Positions 1 to 7,994 of a stretch of DNA of 64,000 bases are shown here, piece after piece. Under the pieces are notes generated by a model. That model had not been told where the DNA came from. It worked only from the letters and a program-made list of their open reading frames with translations, and made no database searches. This DNA is from Pseudomonas abietaniphila (lineage in GTDB: Bacteria; Pseudomonadota; Gammaproteobacteria; Pseudomonadales; Pseudomonadaceae): positions 310,001 through 374,000 of the forward strand of contig NZ_FNCO01000004.1 of the NCBI RefSeq assembly GCF_900100795.1, given 5' to 3'. The position numbers were made by a program, and so were the translations under genes. How positions within the stretch are numbered: position 1 is the first letter of the stretch; each line of letters starts with the position of its first letter.

Positions 1-471
1 CGCGGCCGGGTCGCCGTGATAGGCCGCCAGCACGTCGGTGTCGAGGATGCGGCGGATCTGCGGCAGTGCGCTCGCGAAATCCTGGATCAGTCGCTCGGCG
101 TGTACATCGGCGCAACTGGCGTCCTCGCCACGCTGACGAGCGACGTACCGCAACTCAAGCCGCGCCTGAGCCAGCAGCGAGTTCAGCGCTACGTCCAGCG
201 TGTGGCCGACATAGAAGTCCTCGCTCTCTTCACGCAGGTCTACCGGCCCGAGCCGCATCGGAAACAGCGCGCCACTCAAGGCTTCGAGAATGTCGCGAAG
301 GGCTTCGCGGGAGGGCAACTCACGGCCTCCCTTCTCGCCGCTGACACGGCCGTTGCGGGTGCGCCAGTCATCACGTGCAGCGCGCAACTCACCCACAATG
401 CGCTGCAACTGCCAGTGGCCGGTCACGCCCTGGGCGCAAGCCTCGGGAGACAATTCGGGAATAGTGCTCAC
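1..471 (-). CDS. epsC: Serine O-acetyltransferase EpsC, N-terminal part (cut by window edge)
   Basis: This is the first 157 codons of a serine O-acetyltransferase, which acetylates L-serine with acetyl-CoA to make O-acetylserine, the carbon acceptor for cysteine synthesis in the cytoplasm. The visible N-terminal region contains short motifs usual for the EpsC type, such as LRAARDDWR, FPMRLGP and DFYVGHTLD, and continues to LDTDVLAAYHGDPAA at the edge. The catalytic hexapeptide-repeat domain lies outside the window. Translation starts at GTG 471. A TGA stop lies in the same frame five codons upstream, and a GAGGAG ribosome-binding site sits about 8 nt before the GTG. The gene is divergent from dcyD across about 200 bp, which fits a shared sulfur-responsive control region. 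The family call is by recalled similarity. Confidence 0.85.
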   Translation of the reverse strand, partial: MSTIPELSPEACAQGVTGHWQLQRIVGELRAARDDWRTRNGRVSGEKGGRELPSREALRDILEALSGALFPMRLGPVDLREESEDFYVGHTLDVALNSLLAQARLELRYVARQRGEDASCADVHAERLIQDFASALPQIRRILDTDVLAAYHGDPAA

Positions 472-670
472 GCAGGTTTCTCCTCATTTCGACGGCTCGT
501 CAGGCTGGACATGGCCGAAGGTTGAGCCACTGTACGGCAAACATTTGGAGCAAAAAAATAACAATTTTAGTGAGGCTTTTGCCTGACGCCCGTAGGAAAT
601 CGTCAGGTTGCCCTGTAGGTGTCGTCTGCCTATAGTCCAGCGACTCACTTTAAGACGTACCGATATCACC

Positions 671-1672
671 ATGATCAAACAACAGCTCGACCGTTTTAAC
701 CGCCTCGAACTGCTCGGCGCGCCTACCCCTCTGGAGAAGCTCGAACGCCTGTCGACCTGGGCCGGACGCGACATCTATGTGAAACGCGACGACATCACGC
801 CACTGGCCATGGGCGGCAACAAACTGCGCAAGCTGGAATATCTGGCGGCGGACGCACTGGCGCAGGGCGCCGACACGCTGATCACGGCGGGCGCGATTCA
901 GTCCAACCATGTCCGCCAGACGGCCGCGCTGGCCGCAAAACTGGGCCTGGGGTGCGTCGCCTTGCTGGAAAATCCCATCGCCACCGAGGACAGCAACTAC
1001 CTGGGCAATGGAAACCGGCTGCTGCTGGACCTGTTCGACGTCAAGGTCGAGTTGGTCGAGAACCTCGACAACGCAGACGAGCAGCTGCAGGCGCTCGCGG
1101 CCCGCTTGCGCAACAGCGGCAAGAAACCGTATCTGGTGCCGATTGGCGGATCCAGCCCCATCGGCGCTTTGGGCTATGTCCGTGCCGGGTTCGAACTCGC
1201 TGAGCAGATTCGACAGAGCGGCGTCGAGTTTGCCGCCGTAGTGCTGGCCTCCGGCAGCGCCGGGACGCACAGCGGCCTTGGCCTGGCGCTGGCAGAAGCG
1301 CTGCCGCAATTACCTGTCATTGGCGTTACCGTGTCTCGCCCGGAAGAAACCCAGGCACCGAAGGTTCAGGGATTGGCCGAGCGTACGGCTGAACTGCTGG
1401 GCGAGCCGTTGCCCTCTGCCTTCAACGTTCATTTATGGGACGAGTATTACGGCCCACGTTATGGCGAGCCCAACGCAGGCACGCTGTCGGCGATCAAGCT
1501 GGTGGCGAGCCAGGAAGGTCTGCTGCTGGATCCGGTCTACACCGGCAAGGCCATGGCCGGGCTGCTGGACGGTATCGGCCGGCAGCGCTTCGACGACGGT
1601 CCGATCATCTTCCTGCACACCGGCGGTGCGCCTGCGTTGTTTGCGTACCCCGGCGTTTTTTCGGCTCATTGA
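671..1672 (+). CDS. dcyD: D-cysteine desulfhydrase
   Basis: A PLP-dependent fold-type II enzyme of 333 aa, close to the roughly 330 aa of E. coli DcyD. It degrades D-cysteine to pyruvate, sulfide and ammonia, detoxifying it and releasing sulfur. The PLP lysine is expected in the [11 protein letters not shown] segment near residue 50, and the [13 protein letters not shown] segment that follows is typical of the ACC deaminase/D-cysteine desulfhydrase family. A glycine-rich phosphate-binding segment ([10 protein letters not shown]) lies near residue 200. The reading frame is open further upstream, but ATG 671 begins the conserved family N-terminus ([16 protein letters not shown]). It sits upstream of the cystine importer tcyJLN in the same direction, separated by a REPIN and a promoter region, as in many Pseudomonas. 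Confidence 0.9.
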   Translation: MIKQQLDRFNRLELLGAPTPLEKLERLSTWAGRDIYVKRDDITPLAMGGNKLRKLEYLAADALAQGADTLITAGAIQSNHVRQTAALAAKLGLGCVALLENPIATEDSNYLGNGNRLLLDLFDVKVELVENLDNADEQLQALAARLRNSGKKPYLVPIGGSSPIGALGYVRAGFELAEQIRQSGVEFAAVVLASGSAGTHSGLGLALAEALPQLPVIGVTVSRPEETQAPKVQGLAERTAELLGEPLPSAFNVHLWDEYYGPRYGEPNAGTLSAIKLVASQEGLLLDPVYTGKAMAGLLDGIGRQRFDDGPIIFLHTGGAPALFAYPGVFSAH

Positions 1673-1688
1673 GCCACGCTACGCACCC

Positions 1689-1821
1689 GTAGGAGCGTGG
1701 CTTGTCCCGCGATCGACTGCGCAGCAGTCGCAATTGCAGACCACTCGATACATCTGACGCACCGAGATATTTGAATTTGCTGCCGGTGCCCGCCAGATCG
1801 CGGGACAAGCCACGCTCCTAC
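1689..1821. repeat. REPIN (inverted pair of REP sequences)
   Basis: Two REP sequences face each other. GTAGGAGCGTGGCTTG starts at 1689 and its reverse complement ends at 1821. The pair follows the dcyD stop codon and can fold into a long hairpin in the transcript. It is one of many such pairs in the window. Confidence 0.85.
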
Positions 1822-1834
1822 AGGTCGGCAGGCG

Positions 1835-2037
1835 CCACACCATTTCTATATGCATAAAACAAATAAGCGATTCGTTTTTAATTATTTTTAATCCTAAACC
1901 AGTGCTTCTATGATCGCGCCGAACCACCGTATGAATACCCGGCAGAGCACTGAAAAAGCTGGATAAAAGCGCGGTGCCAAAGTAGCTTCGTCAGGTCTGA
2001 AGCTTGCCTGACATTCCAATTAAAACAGGGGACTCAC
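1835..2037 (+). promoter_or_regulatory. Probable promoter region of the tcyJLN cystine importer
   Basis: This strongly AT-rich stretch (about 1840-1900) lies between the REPIN and tcyJ in an otherwise GC-rich genome. It contains CTATATGCATAA and TTTTTAATTATTTTTAAT tracts, resembling the AT-rich control regions in front of the other sulfur genes here. It probably holds the operon promoter and a CysB-type activator site. No exact -35/-10 is claimed. Confidence 0.45.
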
Positions 2038-2835
2038 ATGAACATGTCTGCAATCCGCCGCACCTTCCTGCTGTCGGCATTCAGCCTGGTGCTGGGCACC
2101 GGTCTGGTGACCCAGGCCGTCGCTGGCGAGCAATTGGCAACCATCAAAAAGAACGGCACCCTCAACGTCGGCCTGGAAGGCACTTACCCGCCGTTCAGCT
2201 TCGTGAGCGAAGACGGCAAGCTGACCGGTTTCGAAGTTGAGTTCTCCGAGGCGCTGGCCAAAGAACTGGGCGTCAAGGTCAAGCTGACCGCTACCCCATG
2301 GGCAGGCATTCTGGCCGCTCTGGATTCCGGGCGTCTGGACGTCGTGGTCAACCAGGTGACCATCTCCGACGAGCGCAAGAAGAAGTATGACTTCTCCGAA
2401 CCGTACACCGTGTCGGGCATTCAAGCACTGGTGCAAACCAAGAACGCAGGCGTCATCAAGACCGCTGCCGATCTGAAAGGCAAAAAAGTCGGCGTAGGCC
2501 TGGGCACCAACTACGAAGAATGGCTCAAGGCCAACGTCCCGGACGCCATCGTCAAAACCTATGACGATGATCCGACCAAATACCAGGACCTGCGCGCAGG
2601 CCGCATCGACGCCATTCTGGTCGACCGTCTGGCTGCGCTGGAACTGGTCGCCAAGACCAAGGACCAGCTGGCCGTTTCCGGCGAACCATTCTCCCGTCAG
2701 GAAGCCGGCATCGCAGTGCGCAAGGGCGAACCAGAACTGCTGGACGCGCTCAACAAGGCCATCGACAAACTGCGCGCCGACGGCACGCTCGCCAAGCTGT
2801 CGCAAAAGTACTTCAAGGCTGACGTGACCAAATGA
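2038..2835 (+). CDS. tcyJ: Cystine ABC transporter, periplasmic substrate-binding protein
   Basis: A family 3 solute-binding protein of 265 aa that captures L-cystine in the periplasm and delivers it to TcyL/TcyN. Residues 1-29 form a Sec signal peptide (hydrophobic LLSAFSLVLGTGL, cleavage after AVA). The mature start NGTLNVGLEGTYPPFSFV and the later GFEVEFSEALAKELG and GRLDVVVNQVTIS segments are typical of the FliY/TcyJ branch. The two methionines at 2038 and 2044 are equivalent candidates; the first is taken. Its stop codon overlaps the start of tcyL in an ATGA, so the two are translationally coupled. The cystine assignment rests on the family and on dcyD and epsC next door. Confidence 0.9.
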   Translation: MNMSAIRRTFLLSAFSLVLGTGLVTQAVAGEQLATIKKNGTLNVGLEGTYPPFSFVSEDGKLTGFEVEFSEALAKELGVKVKLTATPWAGILAALDSGRLDVVVNQVTISDERKKKYDFSEPYTVSGIQALVQTKNAGVIKTAADLKGKKVGVGLGTNYEEWLKANVPDAIVKTYDDDPTKYQDLRAGRIDAILVDRLAALELVAKTKDQLAVSGEPFSRQEAGIAVRKGEPELLDALNKAIDKLRADGTLAKLSQKYFKADVTK

Positions 2836-3500
2836 TTCCAGAGAGCCTACAGCTCGCGCTGGACTCCGCGCCCTTTTTGCTCAAGGGTGCGTATTACACG
2901 GTGGGTCTGAGTCTGGGATCGATGTTTTTCGGATTGGTGCTGGGCTTCGGCCTGGCATTGATGCGTTTATCGAAGGTCTGGATCATCAGCGCCATCGCCA
3001 GGGTTTATGTGTCGTTCTTTCGCGGCACGCCCCTGCTGGTTCAGCTGTTCATGATTTATTACGGCCTGCCTGACCTCGGCATCGAACTCGATGCCATCAG
3101 TGCAGCCCTTATCGGTTTGTCGCTGAACATGGCCGCCTACGCCTGCGAGATCCTGCGCGCAGCGATTGGGGCCGTGGACAGAGGGCAGTGGGAAGCTGCC
3201 GCGAGCATCGGCATGACCCGCGCGCAGGCCATGCGCCGCGCGATCCTGCCGCAAGCCGCGCGCACCGCCTTGCCACCGTTGGGCAACAGCTTCATTTCGC
3301 TGGTCAAGGACACCGCCATGGCCGCCACCATCCAGGTACCGGAGGTGTTTCGCCAAGCGCAGCTGATTTCCTCGAGAACACTTGAGGTCTTCACCATGTA
3401 TTTCACCGTCGCGGTGATCTACTGGGTGTTGTGCACGGTACTCGCGCACGTTCAGAACCGTCTGGAAGCACGGGCCAACCGCCACGACGTGGAGTCTTGA
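2832..3500 (+). CDS. tcyL: Cystine ABC transporter permease
   Basis: An inner-membrane permease of 222 aa of the HisM/YecS type. Several hydrophobic spans are visible, including one near residues 20-45. The conserved coupling segment that contacts the ATPase (EAAASIGMTRAQAMRRAILPQA, residues about 121-142) is intact. The N-terminal SFFRGTPLLVQLF motif is characteristic of polar amino-acid permeases. Its start overlaps the tcyJ stop by 4 nt, and tcyN begins 3 nt after its own stop, so the three genes form one operon. It forms the membrane channel for cystine uptake. Confidence 0.9.
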   Translation: MIPESLQLALDSAPFLLKGAYYTVGLSLGSMFFGLVLGFGLALMRLSKVWIISAIARVYVSFFRGTPLLVQLFMIYYGLPDLGIELDAISAALIGLSLNMAAYACEILRAAIGAVDRGQWEAAASIGMTRAQAMRRAILPQAARTALPPLGNSFISLVKDTAMAATIQVPEVFRQAQLISSRTLEVFTMYFTVAVIYWVLCTVLAHVQNRLEARANRHDVES

Positions 3501-3503
3501 GGC

Positions 3504-4247
3504 ATGATCACCGTTGAAAAACTGACCAAGGAATTCAAGGGCAACCAAGTCCTCAAGGGCATCGATTTGAACGTCGAGCCCGGCGAAGTGGTCGCCATTA
3601 TCGGCCCCAGCGGGTCGGGCAAGACGACCTTTCTGCGCTGTCTGAATTTTCTGGAAGAACCCACCAGCGGGACCATCGTCGTTGGCGATATCAAGGTCGA
3701 CAGCAGCAAACCGATCAGCCAGCAACAAGGGCTGATCCGACAACTGCGCCAGCACGTGGGCTTCGTGTTCCAGAACTTCAATCTGTTCCCGCATCGCACC
3801 GCGCTGGAAAACGTCATCGAAGGACCGATCGTGGTCAAGAAGATGCCCCGCGAGCAGGCCGTCGAGCTGGGGCGCACCCTGTTGGCCAAGGTCGGTCTGG
3901 CGGGCAAGGAAGATGCGTATCCGCGTCGTTTGTCCGGTGGGCAGCAGCAACGCGTGGCCATCGCCAGGGCGCTTGCCATGGAGCCAGAGGTGATCCTGTT
4001 CGACGAACCCACCTCGGCGCTGGACCCTGAGCTGGTGGGCGAAGTACTCAGTGCCATTCGGGCATTGGCAGAAGAAAACCGCACGATGGTCATCGTCACG
4101 CACGAAATGAGCTTCGCGCGGGACGTCGCTAACCGCGTGGTCTTCATCGACAAAGGCGTCATCGTCGAACAAGGCGAGGCGAAAGCGTTGTTTGCCAACC
4201 CGAAAGAAGAGCGAACTCGGCAGTTTCTGGAACGCAGCAGGAATTAG
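3504..4247 (+). CDS. tcyN: Cystine ABC transporter ATP-binding protein
   Basis: An ABC ATPase of 247 aa that drives cystine import. All nucleotide-binding motifs are intact: Walker A GPSGSGKTT near residue 33, the Q-loop in VFQNFNLFPH, the signature LSGGQQQR, Walker B VILFDEPTSALDP, and the switch histidine in IVTHEM. The gene begins 3 nt after tcyL, and a strong terminator follows about 24 nt after its stop, so it closes the tcyJLN operon. Confidence 0.92.
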   Translation: MITVEKLTKEFKGNQVLKGIDLNVEPGEVVAIIGPSGSGKTTFLRCLNFLEEPTSGTIVVGDIKVDSSKPISQQQGLIRQLRQHVGFVFQNFNLFPHRTALENVIEGPIVVKKMPREQAVELGRTLLAKVGLAGKEDAYPRRLSGGQQQRVAIARALAMEPEVILFDEPTSALDPELVGEVLSAIRALAEENRTMVIVTHEMSFARDVANRVVFIDKGVIVEQGEAKALFANPKEERTRQFLERSRN

Positions 4248-4270
4248 TCCTACATCACACGTATAAAAAG

Positions 4271-4297
4271 ACGGCGCTAGTAAGCGCCGTTTTCTTT
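4271..4297 (+). terminator. Rho-independent terminator of tcyJLN
   Basis: A perfect 8-bp stem (ACGGCGCT / AGCGCCGT) with a 4-nt loop is followed by a T-rich tail (TTTCTTTG). It lies 24 nt after the tcyN stop. Confidence 0.85.
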
Positions 4298-4815
4298 GCC
4301 CACAACATTTAGAAAAGTATGGACCTACCCAAACTCCCTCTAATACGCCCCTCTAATCGCGCCCATTCTTATCCATTACTTGAATGTATTGCACGCCGCG
4401 TAACCCCCTCTTCAAAGTCCCTGTAACACCCCACCAAATCTTTACAAATAACGCTGGCGTATGCCGTTGCACCCATGAGTCCTACATCCCGGCAGAACCG
4501 CCCGTTCCGGGTAGGACGGTGCCCCGCCACTTGCCACTGACAAGCAGGATACTTCCGTAAGAAATGTCCTTTTCTCCGGTTCACACGCCGTTACGCCTTT
4601 TTTGCCGTTGACATAAACGCGGCAACACAATTACCTCGATAGCAACTTACATAGCGCTCTTGAACAAATAACAAGCCCGAATTTGGATCCGTTTGTAATG
4701 TTTGCCAACACCGTGCATCGAGCGTGTACTAATCGCATCGATTTCAAGTAGCTATTGCGATGACAAACATCGCGGCACGCCTTATTCAGGCTTCACATTC
4801 AATGAGTATTAAAAG
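4298..4815. other. Intergenic stretch, no supported gene
   Basis: About 520 bp without a convincing gene. The few short open frames lack a ribosome-binding site and read as chance. Base composition is visibly more AT-rich than in the neighbours, especially 4590-4815. The last 100 bp, ending in ATGAGTATTAAAAGATG, probably carry the promoter and start region of the next gene. Confidence 0.5.
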
Positions 4816-5550
4816 ATGATCCAGACCCCCGTCAGCTACACGCCTGTCACGCTCCTGGCCCCCTGCCTGCCGCAGTCCATCAAACAAGGCATCGGTGCGC
4901 TGGCAGCGACCAACCTGTTGGTACACATCAATCCCTATCCCGAAATGGAGAGCGGTGACCTGATCGAGCTGTTCTGGGGAGACTGTTACGTTGCGTCAAC
5001 ACTTCTATCGGCGTCTGACATCGGTCATACATCCGTCCTACATGTGCCAGAGAGCTTTCTACGAAGTGGAAAGGTAAAGACCTACTACACAGTCACCAAA
5101 ATAGGCGGTGATCCCGTGAAATCGCCGTGCCATAAACTCTGGGTCAAACTGGAGACTCCGGGCGGTCATTTGGTCAGCCCGGACGGCGAGGAAAATCAGG
5201 GCCTGGCACCCGTGAGGTTTGCAGACGTCACCCTGTGTCAGGGTCTGGCCCCGGAGCAGTTCAAAAAAGGCGTGGATATCATTCTGGAGCCTTACCTGAA
5301 TATGGAGGTTCATGACGAAATCACCTTGCGCTGGGGTGACATGCGGATGGATTTGCCTGCACTCACTGAGAGCGAGGTGGGCCAAGAACTCACCGTTCAC
5401 GTACCCGCCACTTTAATCAGCGAAGCAGAAGACGACTTGCATCAGGAAATCACCTACTGCGTCATTGATCGGGTGGGTAACAACTCGCGATGGGCACCTG
5501 CGCGCTCAATCAAAGCGCGTACAGAAGATTCGGACATTCCTGACGATTGA
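4816..5550 (+). CDS. Uncharacterised two-repeat protein
   Basis: A protein of 244 aa that I do not recognise. It appears to hold two copies of one domain. Residues about 25-115 and 135-235 share the order GI-x-LxP/NPY..ME..D.I.L.WGD, then a short SE/SASDIG-type turn, H-VP..LI/FL, then a Y-x-V-x-(R/K)-x-G strand. This suggests an Ig-like or beta-sandwich surface module. No signal peptide or membrane span is visible, so it may be cytoplasmic or exported without a classical signal. The start ATG 4816 has only a weak upstream AAAAG. It stands alone between the cystine operon and a small peptide gene. The open frame and its internal repetition support a real gene; its function is unknown. Confidence 0.7.
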   Translation: MIQTPVSYTPVTLLAPCLPQSIKQGIGALAATNLLVHINPYPEMESGDLIELFWGDCYVASTLLSASDIGHTSVLHVPESFLRSGKVKTYYTVTKIGGDPVKSPCHKLWVKLETPGGHLVSPDGEENQGLAPVRFADVTLCQGLAPEQFKKGVDIILEPYLNMEVHDEITLRWGDMRMDLPALTESEVGQELTVHVPATLISEAEDDLHQEITYCVIDRVGNNSRWAPARSIKARTEDSDIPDD

Positions 5551-5749
5551 AACACCGCATCAACCGGCGGCATCGCGGGACGGGTGCAGGGACCGCGATT
5601 CGCCGCTTGCTTGAAACGTGGGCCATTTCACAGATGCGAAGCGGAACGGAAAACTCCCACAGCATCGAGCAACTGATCCTACAGATTCACTGAGGTCGAG
5701 GGAAAACAGGGCTGCTAGCCTCGGGGAAACCCTTCAGGAGGTGTTCGCC

Positions 5750-5830
5750 ATGCGCTGCAAACCTGTCGTCAAATACGTGATCCTCATGCTGGTTTTCAGC
5801 TCATGCCTGGCGTATGCACAAACCGCCTGA
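5750..5830 (+). CDS. Possible 26-aa exported peptide or gene remnant
   Basis: A short frame, MRCKPVVKYVILMLVFSSC followed by LAYAQTA, looks like a complete signal peptide and little else: positive N-terminus, hydrophobic core, and a possible cleavage site at AYA-Q. A very strong ribosome-binding site (AGGAGG, 8 nt before the ATG) argues that it is translated. It could be a real small membrane peptide, or the surviving 5' end of a gene whose remainder was lost. The deletion-type fusion only 170 bp downstream makes the second option plausible. The frame is open for another 44 codons upstream, but that part looks unlike a protein. Confidence 0.4.
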   Translation: MRCKPVVKYVILMLVFSSCLAYAQTA

Positions 5831-5854
5831 ACGGCCATCGAATTCGCCGCCAAC

Positions 5855-5999
5855 CTTCTATGCTTATTCATAAATGCTAGTTTATTTAATTTTTATACAC
5901 GCTTAGGGTATATGCACCGGACCACCGGACCATCGTGAGTTTGTCTGCCGCCATTGCGGTTTTGATTCGAGGTTCGAATGGTCAAGCACCCCTATCCCC
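5855..5999 (+). promoter_or_regulatory. AT-rich sulfur-type promoter region upstream of the sfnB'-'metI remnant
   Basis: TTATTCATAAATGCTAG at 5864-5880 and the following TTTATTTAATTTTTATA form an AT-rich control region. It shares a CTTATTC-N6-GCTA arrangement with the sequence upstream of the RBBP9-type hydrolase at 24.07 kb, and resembles the dyad in front of oscA. A CysB-type or related sulfur-starvation activator site is inferred, not shown. Confidence 0.35.
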
Positions 6000-6491
6000 G
6001 TGCTCTCGCTCGTGCAGGTCACCACCATGACTGAACTGAGCGCTCTGCCTGTCCAGCACACCCTGGACATTGCTCCCCCGTTGCTGCCCGCCACCGTTCT
6101 GCGTAACGATGCCGAAGCGCTTGCTGCCGCCCAGGAACTCGCCGCCCTCGTGCGCATCGCTGAAGTCAGCTTGCGGGAAGTGGACCACGGCCTGATCGAA
6201 GCCGCCCAAGCCATGGGCTGCCGCCGCTGGCACATCGTCTGGCACGTGCTGTTGCCCGAAGCGCTGCCCGGGATTGTCGGCGGCTTCACCATCACCCTGG
6301 TGACCATGATCAACTCCTCGGCCATGGCAGGCGCCATCGGCGCAGGCGGCCTGGGTGACATCGCCTACCGCTATGGCTATCAACGTTTCGACACGCAAGT
6401 GATGCTCACGGTGATCGTGCTGCTGGTGGTGCTGGTGGCTGTGATTCAGCTGGGCGGGGACAGGCTGGCGGTGCGGTTGAACAAGCGGTGA
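6000..6491 (+). pseudogene. Fusion remnant: N-terminus of SfnB-like oxidoreductase joined to C-terminus of MetI
   Basis: An in-frame open frame of 163 codons made of two unrelated parts. Residues 1-51 (starting at GTG 6000; contains PPLLPATVLRNDAEALAAA) read like the N-terminus of SfnB-family flavin-dependent sulfur acquisition oxidoreductases (acyl-CoA dehydrogenase fold). From about residue 52 (RIAEVSLREVDHGLIEAAQA) the sequence is the C-terminal half of the methionine/thioether permease MetI, including the EAA coupling loop, GAIGAGGLGDIAYRYGYQRFD and a final membrane span. A normal MetI has about 220 aa and five spans; its N-terminal half is absent. A deletion between two sulfur genes once in the same region is the simplest cause, with the join near 6147-6156. 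It is probably non-functional, though a membrane product could still be made. Confidence 0.7.
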
Positions 6492-6607
6492 TTGCGTAGG
6501 AATAATCAGCTCCCAAGGTAGGACCGCTCCATTTTGCTTCGAAGCAAAAAACAGTGACATCAAACCCGCTAGTCTCGGGCCACTTTTACTGGTTTAGTGA
6601 CTGACAG

Positions 6608-7180
6608 ATGGAAGAGAAGGATCTATCGGAGGCTGTTTTCAGTGAGTTTCACCAGCTGAAATCCAACGGAGTCGATCTAGGCTCACCTAGCTTGGTGAGG
6701 TTCAACCTCCAGAGCTCGATCATGACCTCCTGTCCGGTTACGTTGATATTGCCTCCACAATCCTGGGTAAACGGGGGCCCCGGGCTGGAAGTTATTAGCG
6801 GGATGCGCATTGCGGACACTACGCTTGCGGACACTACATTCGAAACGCTCTGGAATTGCACGAAAGAACACTATGGGCTTACGGTGGCTACGGCAATAGT
6901 CTCCACTGCGGGCATCCCGATCAGCAAAACAGCGGTCGGGACTTGGGTCTACACCGGTTCTAGCAAGACGACCAACATCGCCAGCCTGGTCGGCATGCGC
7001 TTTTTTCCGCGTACTCTCATAAGGCAACCCACAGTCGCCAGAATGGCCAAAGCCACCTTCGGTACGGTAAGAGTCTTCGGTGTAATTGGAAGAGGAATTC
7101 CTTTCGTAGCGGCCGGATTAGCGGTATTTGATCTGGTGAGCATAGGACTGTGCGCGTATGAGGCTAAAAATGGACGCTGA
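6608..7180 (+). CDS. Uncharacterised protein with hydrophobic C-terminal half
   Basis: A protein of 190 aa from ATG 6608 that I cannot assign to a named family. The N-terminal ~90 residues are polar. Residues about 90-115 (LTVATAIVSTAGIPIS) and 150-185 (a Gly- and Val-rich stretch, then AAGLAVFDLVSIGLCAY) are hydrophobic and could insert in or associate with membranes. The stop overlaps the start of the next gene, so the two form a coupled pair. The architecture, a hydrophobic glycine-rich tail plus a small acidic partner, is compatible with an effector/immunity or toxin/antitoxin-like pair, but no catalytic motif supports this. Codon use looks less GC-biased than the surrounding core genes. 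Confidence 0.65.
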   Translation: MEEKDLSEAVFSEFHQLKSNGVDLGSPSLVRFNLQSSIMTSCPVTLILPPQSWVNGGPGLEVISGMRIADTTLADTTFETLWNCTKEHYGLTVATAIVSTAGIPISKTAVGTWVYTGSSKTTNIASLVGMRFFPRTLIRQPTVARMAKATFGTVRVFGVIGRGIPFVAAGLAVFDLVSIGLCAYEAKNGR

Positions 7181-7424
7181 AGCAAATCGAGACGAGCTGA
7201 CCCAACGGATCATCGAACTCTTCGTCTCGATCATCGGCTTCATTCCACGCGAAGCGGTATCGGCTCAAACCAACTTCATCAAAGATTTCGACATCATAGA
7301 TGACGACATCACCTGCTTCATGATGCAGGTGAAGTGGCGCTATAAGCTGGCCCCACGTCCCGCAGATTGGGAGCAGATCGAAACCATCAATGAAGTCGTC
7401 GATCTGGTTCTTGGTAAGCGCTGA
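7170..7424 (+). CDS. Small acidic protein resembling DUF1493/acyl-carrier-like proteins
   Basis: A protein of 84 aa. ATG 7170 is preferred over ATG 7158 because GAGG lies about 6-9 nt before it. The helical pattern and the spaced segments IIELFVSIIGF, TNFIKDFDIIDDDI and INEVVDLVLGKR resemble acyl carrier proteins and the DUF1493 family. The serine that carries phosphopantetheine in true carriers is absent (IIDDD in place of a DSL motif), so an acyl-carrying role is unlikely. It overlaps the end of the previous gene by 11 nt and is surely cotranscribed with it. It may be the soluble partner or regulator of that protein. The family label is tentative. Confidence 0.65.
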   Translation: MDAEANRDELTQRIIELFVSIIGFIPREAVSAQTNFIKDFDIIDDDITCFMMQVKWRYKLAPRPADWEQIETINEVVDLVLGKR

Positions 7425-7439
7425 ACATTACTCATTGCC

Positions 7440-7890
7440 CCCCGATCTGGCGCGCAGCGGCAGTAAATCCAGCACCCTTGAGCGTTCAGGCAAACCGCGT
7501 TGACCCAATCTGCTGCCGCTTCGCGCCAGATCGCGGGACAAGCCACGCTCCTACGCCCTGTGGGCAGAAGCGGGATCGCGGCCAACCCCACGGCCTTCGG
7601 ACAGAAGCAGGGCCGCTGTAGACGCCGGATTTTTATCTGACGGTATACCGTCTGTTTTGATTCTGGCCGCAGGCCGTAGGAGCGACCGGGGTGGCGCTCC
7701 ACCTTGCCCGCGATCTGGCGCGAAGCGGCAGTAAATCCAGACGCCGCGTTGTATCAGGAACACCTCGTTCTCCGGTTTTGCTGCCGGTTCCCGGCAGATC
7801 GCGGGACAAGCCACGCTCTTACATCCTGTGAGCAGAAGTGGGATCGCGGTCAACCCCACGACTCCGGGCAGACGCAGGGTCGCGGTTAAC
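7440..7890. repeat. Duplicated REP/REPIN block
   Basis: The block lies in the 570-bp gap between the DUF1493-like gene and the methyltransferase (7425-7994). Two related halves lie about 268 bp apart. Each begins GATCTGGCGCG(C/A)AGCGGCAGTAAATCCAG (near 7444 and 7711), continues to a REP ending ATCGCGGGACAAGCCACGCTC (near 7530 and 7800), and ends with GGGATCGCGG(C/T)CAACCCCACG (near 7572 and 7841). A further REP-like sequence, GTAGGAGCGACCGGGG, lies near 7676. No gene is supported here. Confidence 0.8.
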
Positions 7891-7994
7891 CCCATGGCCT
7901 CCGTGCTGAAGCGGGTTAGGGGGTTTTTCTCCTGAGCGATTGCCCAGAACCTGAGCAGGGGTATATTGGCGGCTTTCCTCGCTCAAACGGCCGC

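Noticed and set aside
16..525. Long plus-strand open frame at the window start
   Set aside because: It is the antisense of epsC; the minus-strand translation shows serine acetyltransferase motifs and a proper start.
4369..4630. Minus-strand open frames of 62-71 codons after the cystine operon
   Set aside because: No ribosome-binding site, overlapping frames with unnatural composition, and an AT-rich intergenic setting.
6532..6549. 18-bp perfect palindrome TTTTGCTTCGAAGCAAAA taken as a terminator
   Set aside because: On neither strand does a T run follow the hairpin; it is recorded only as a palindrome.
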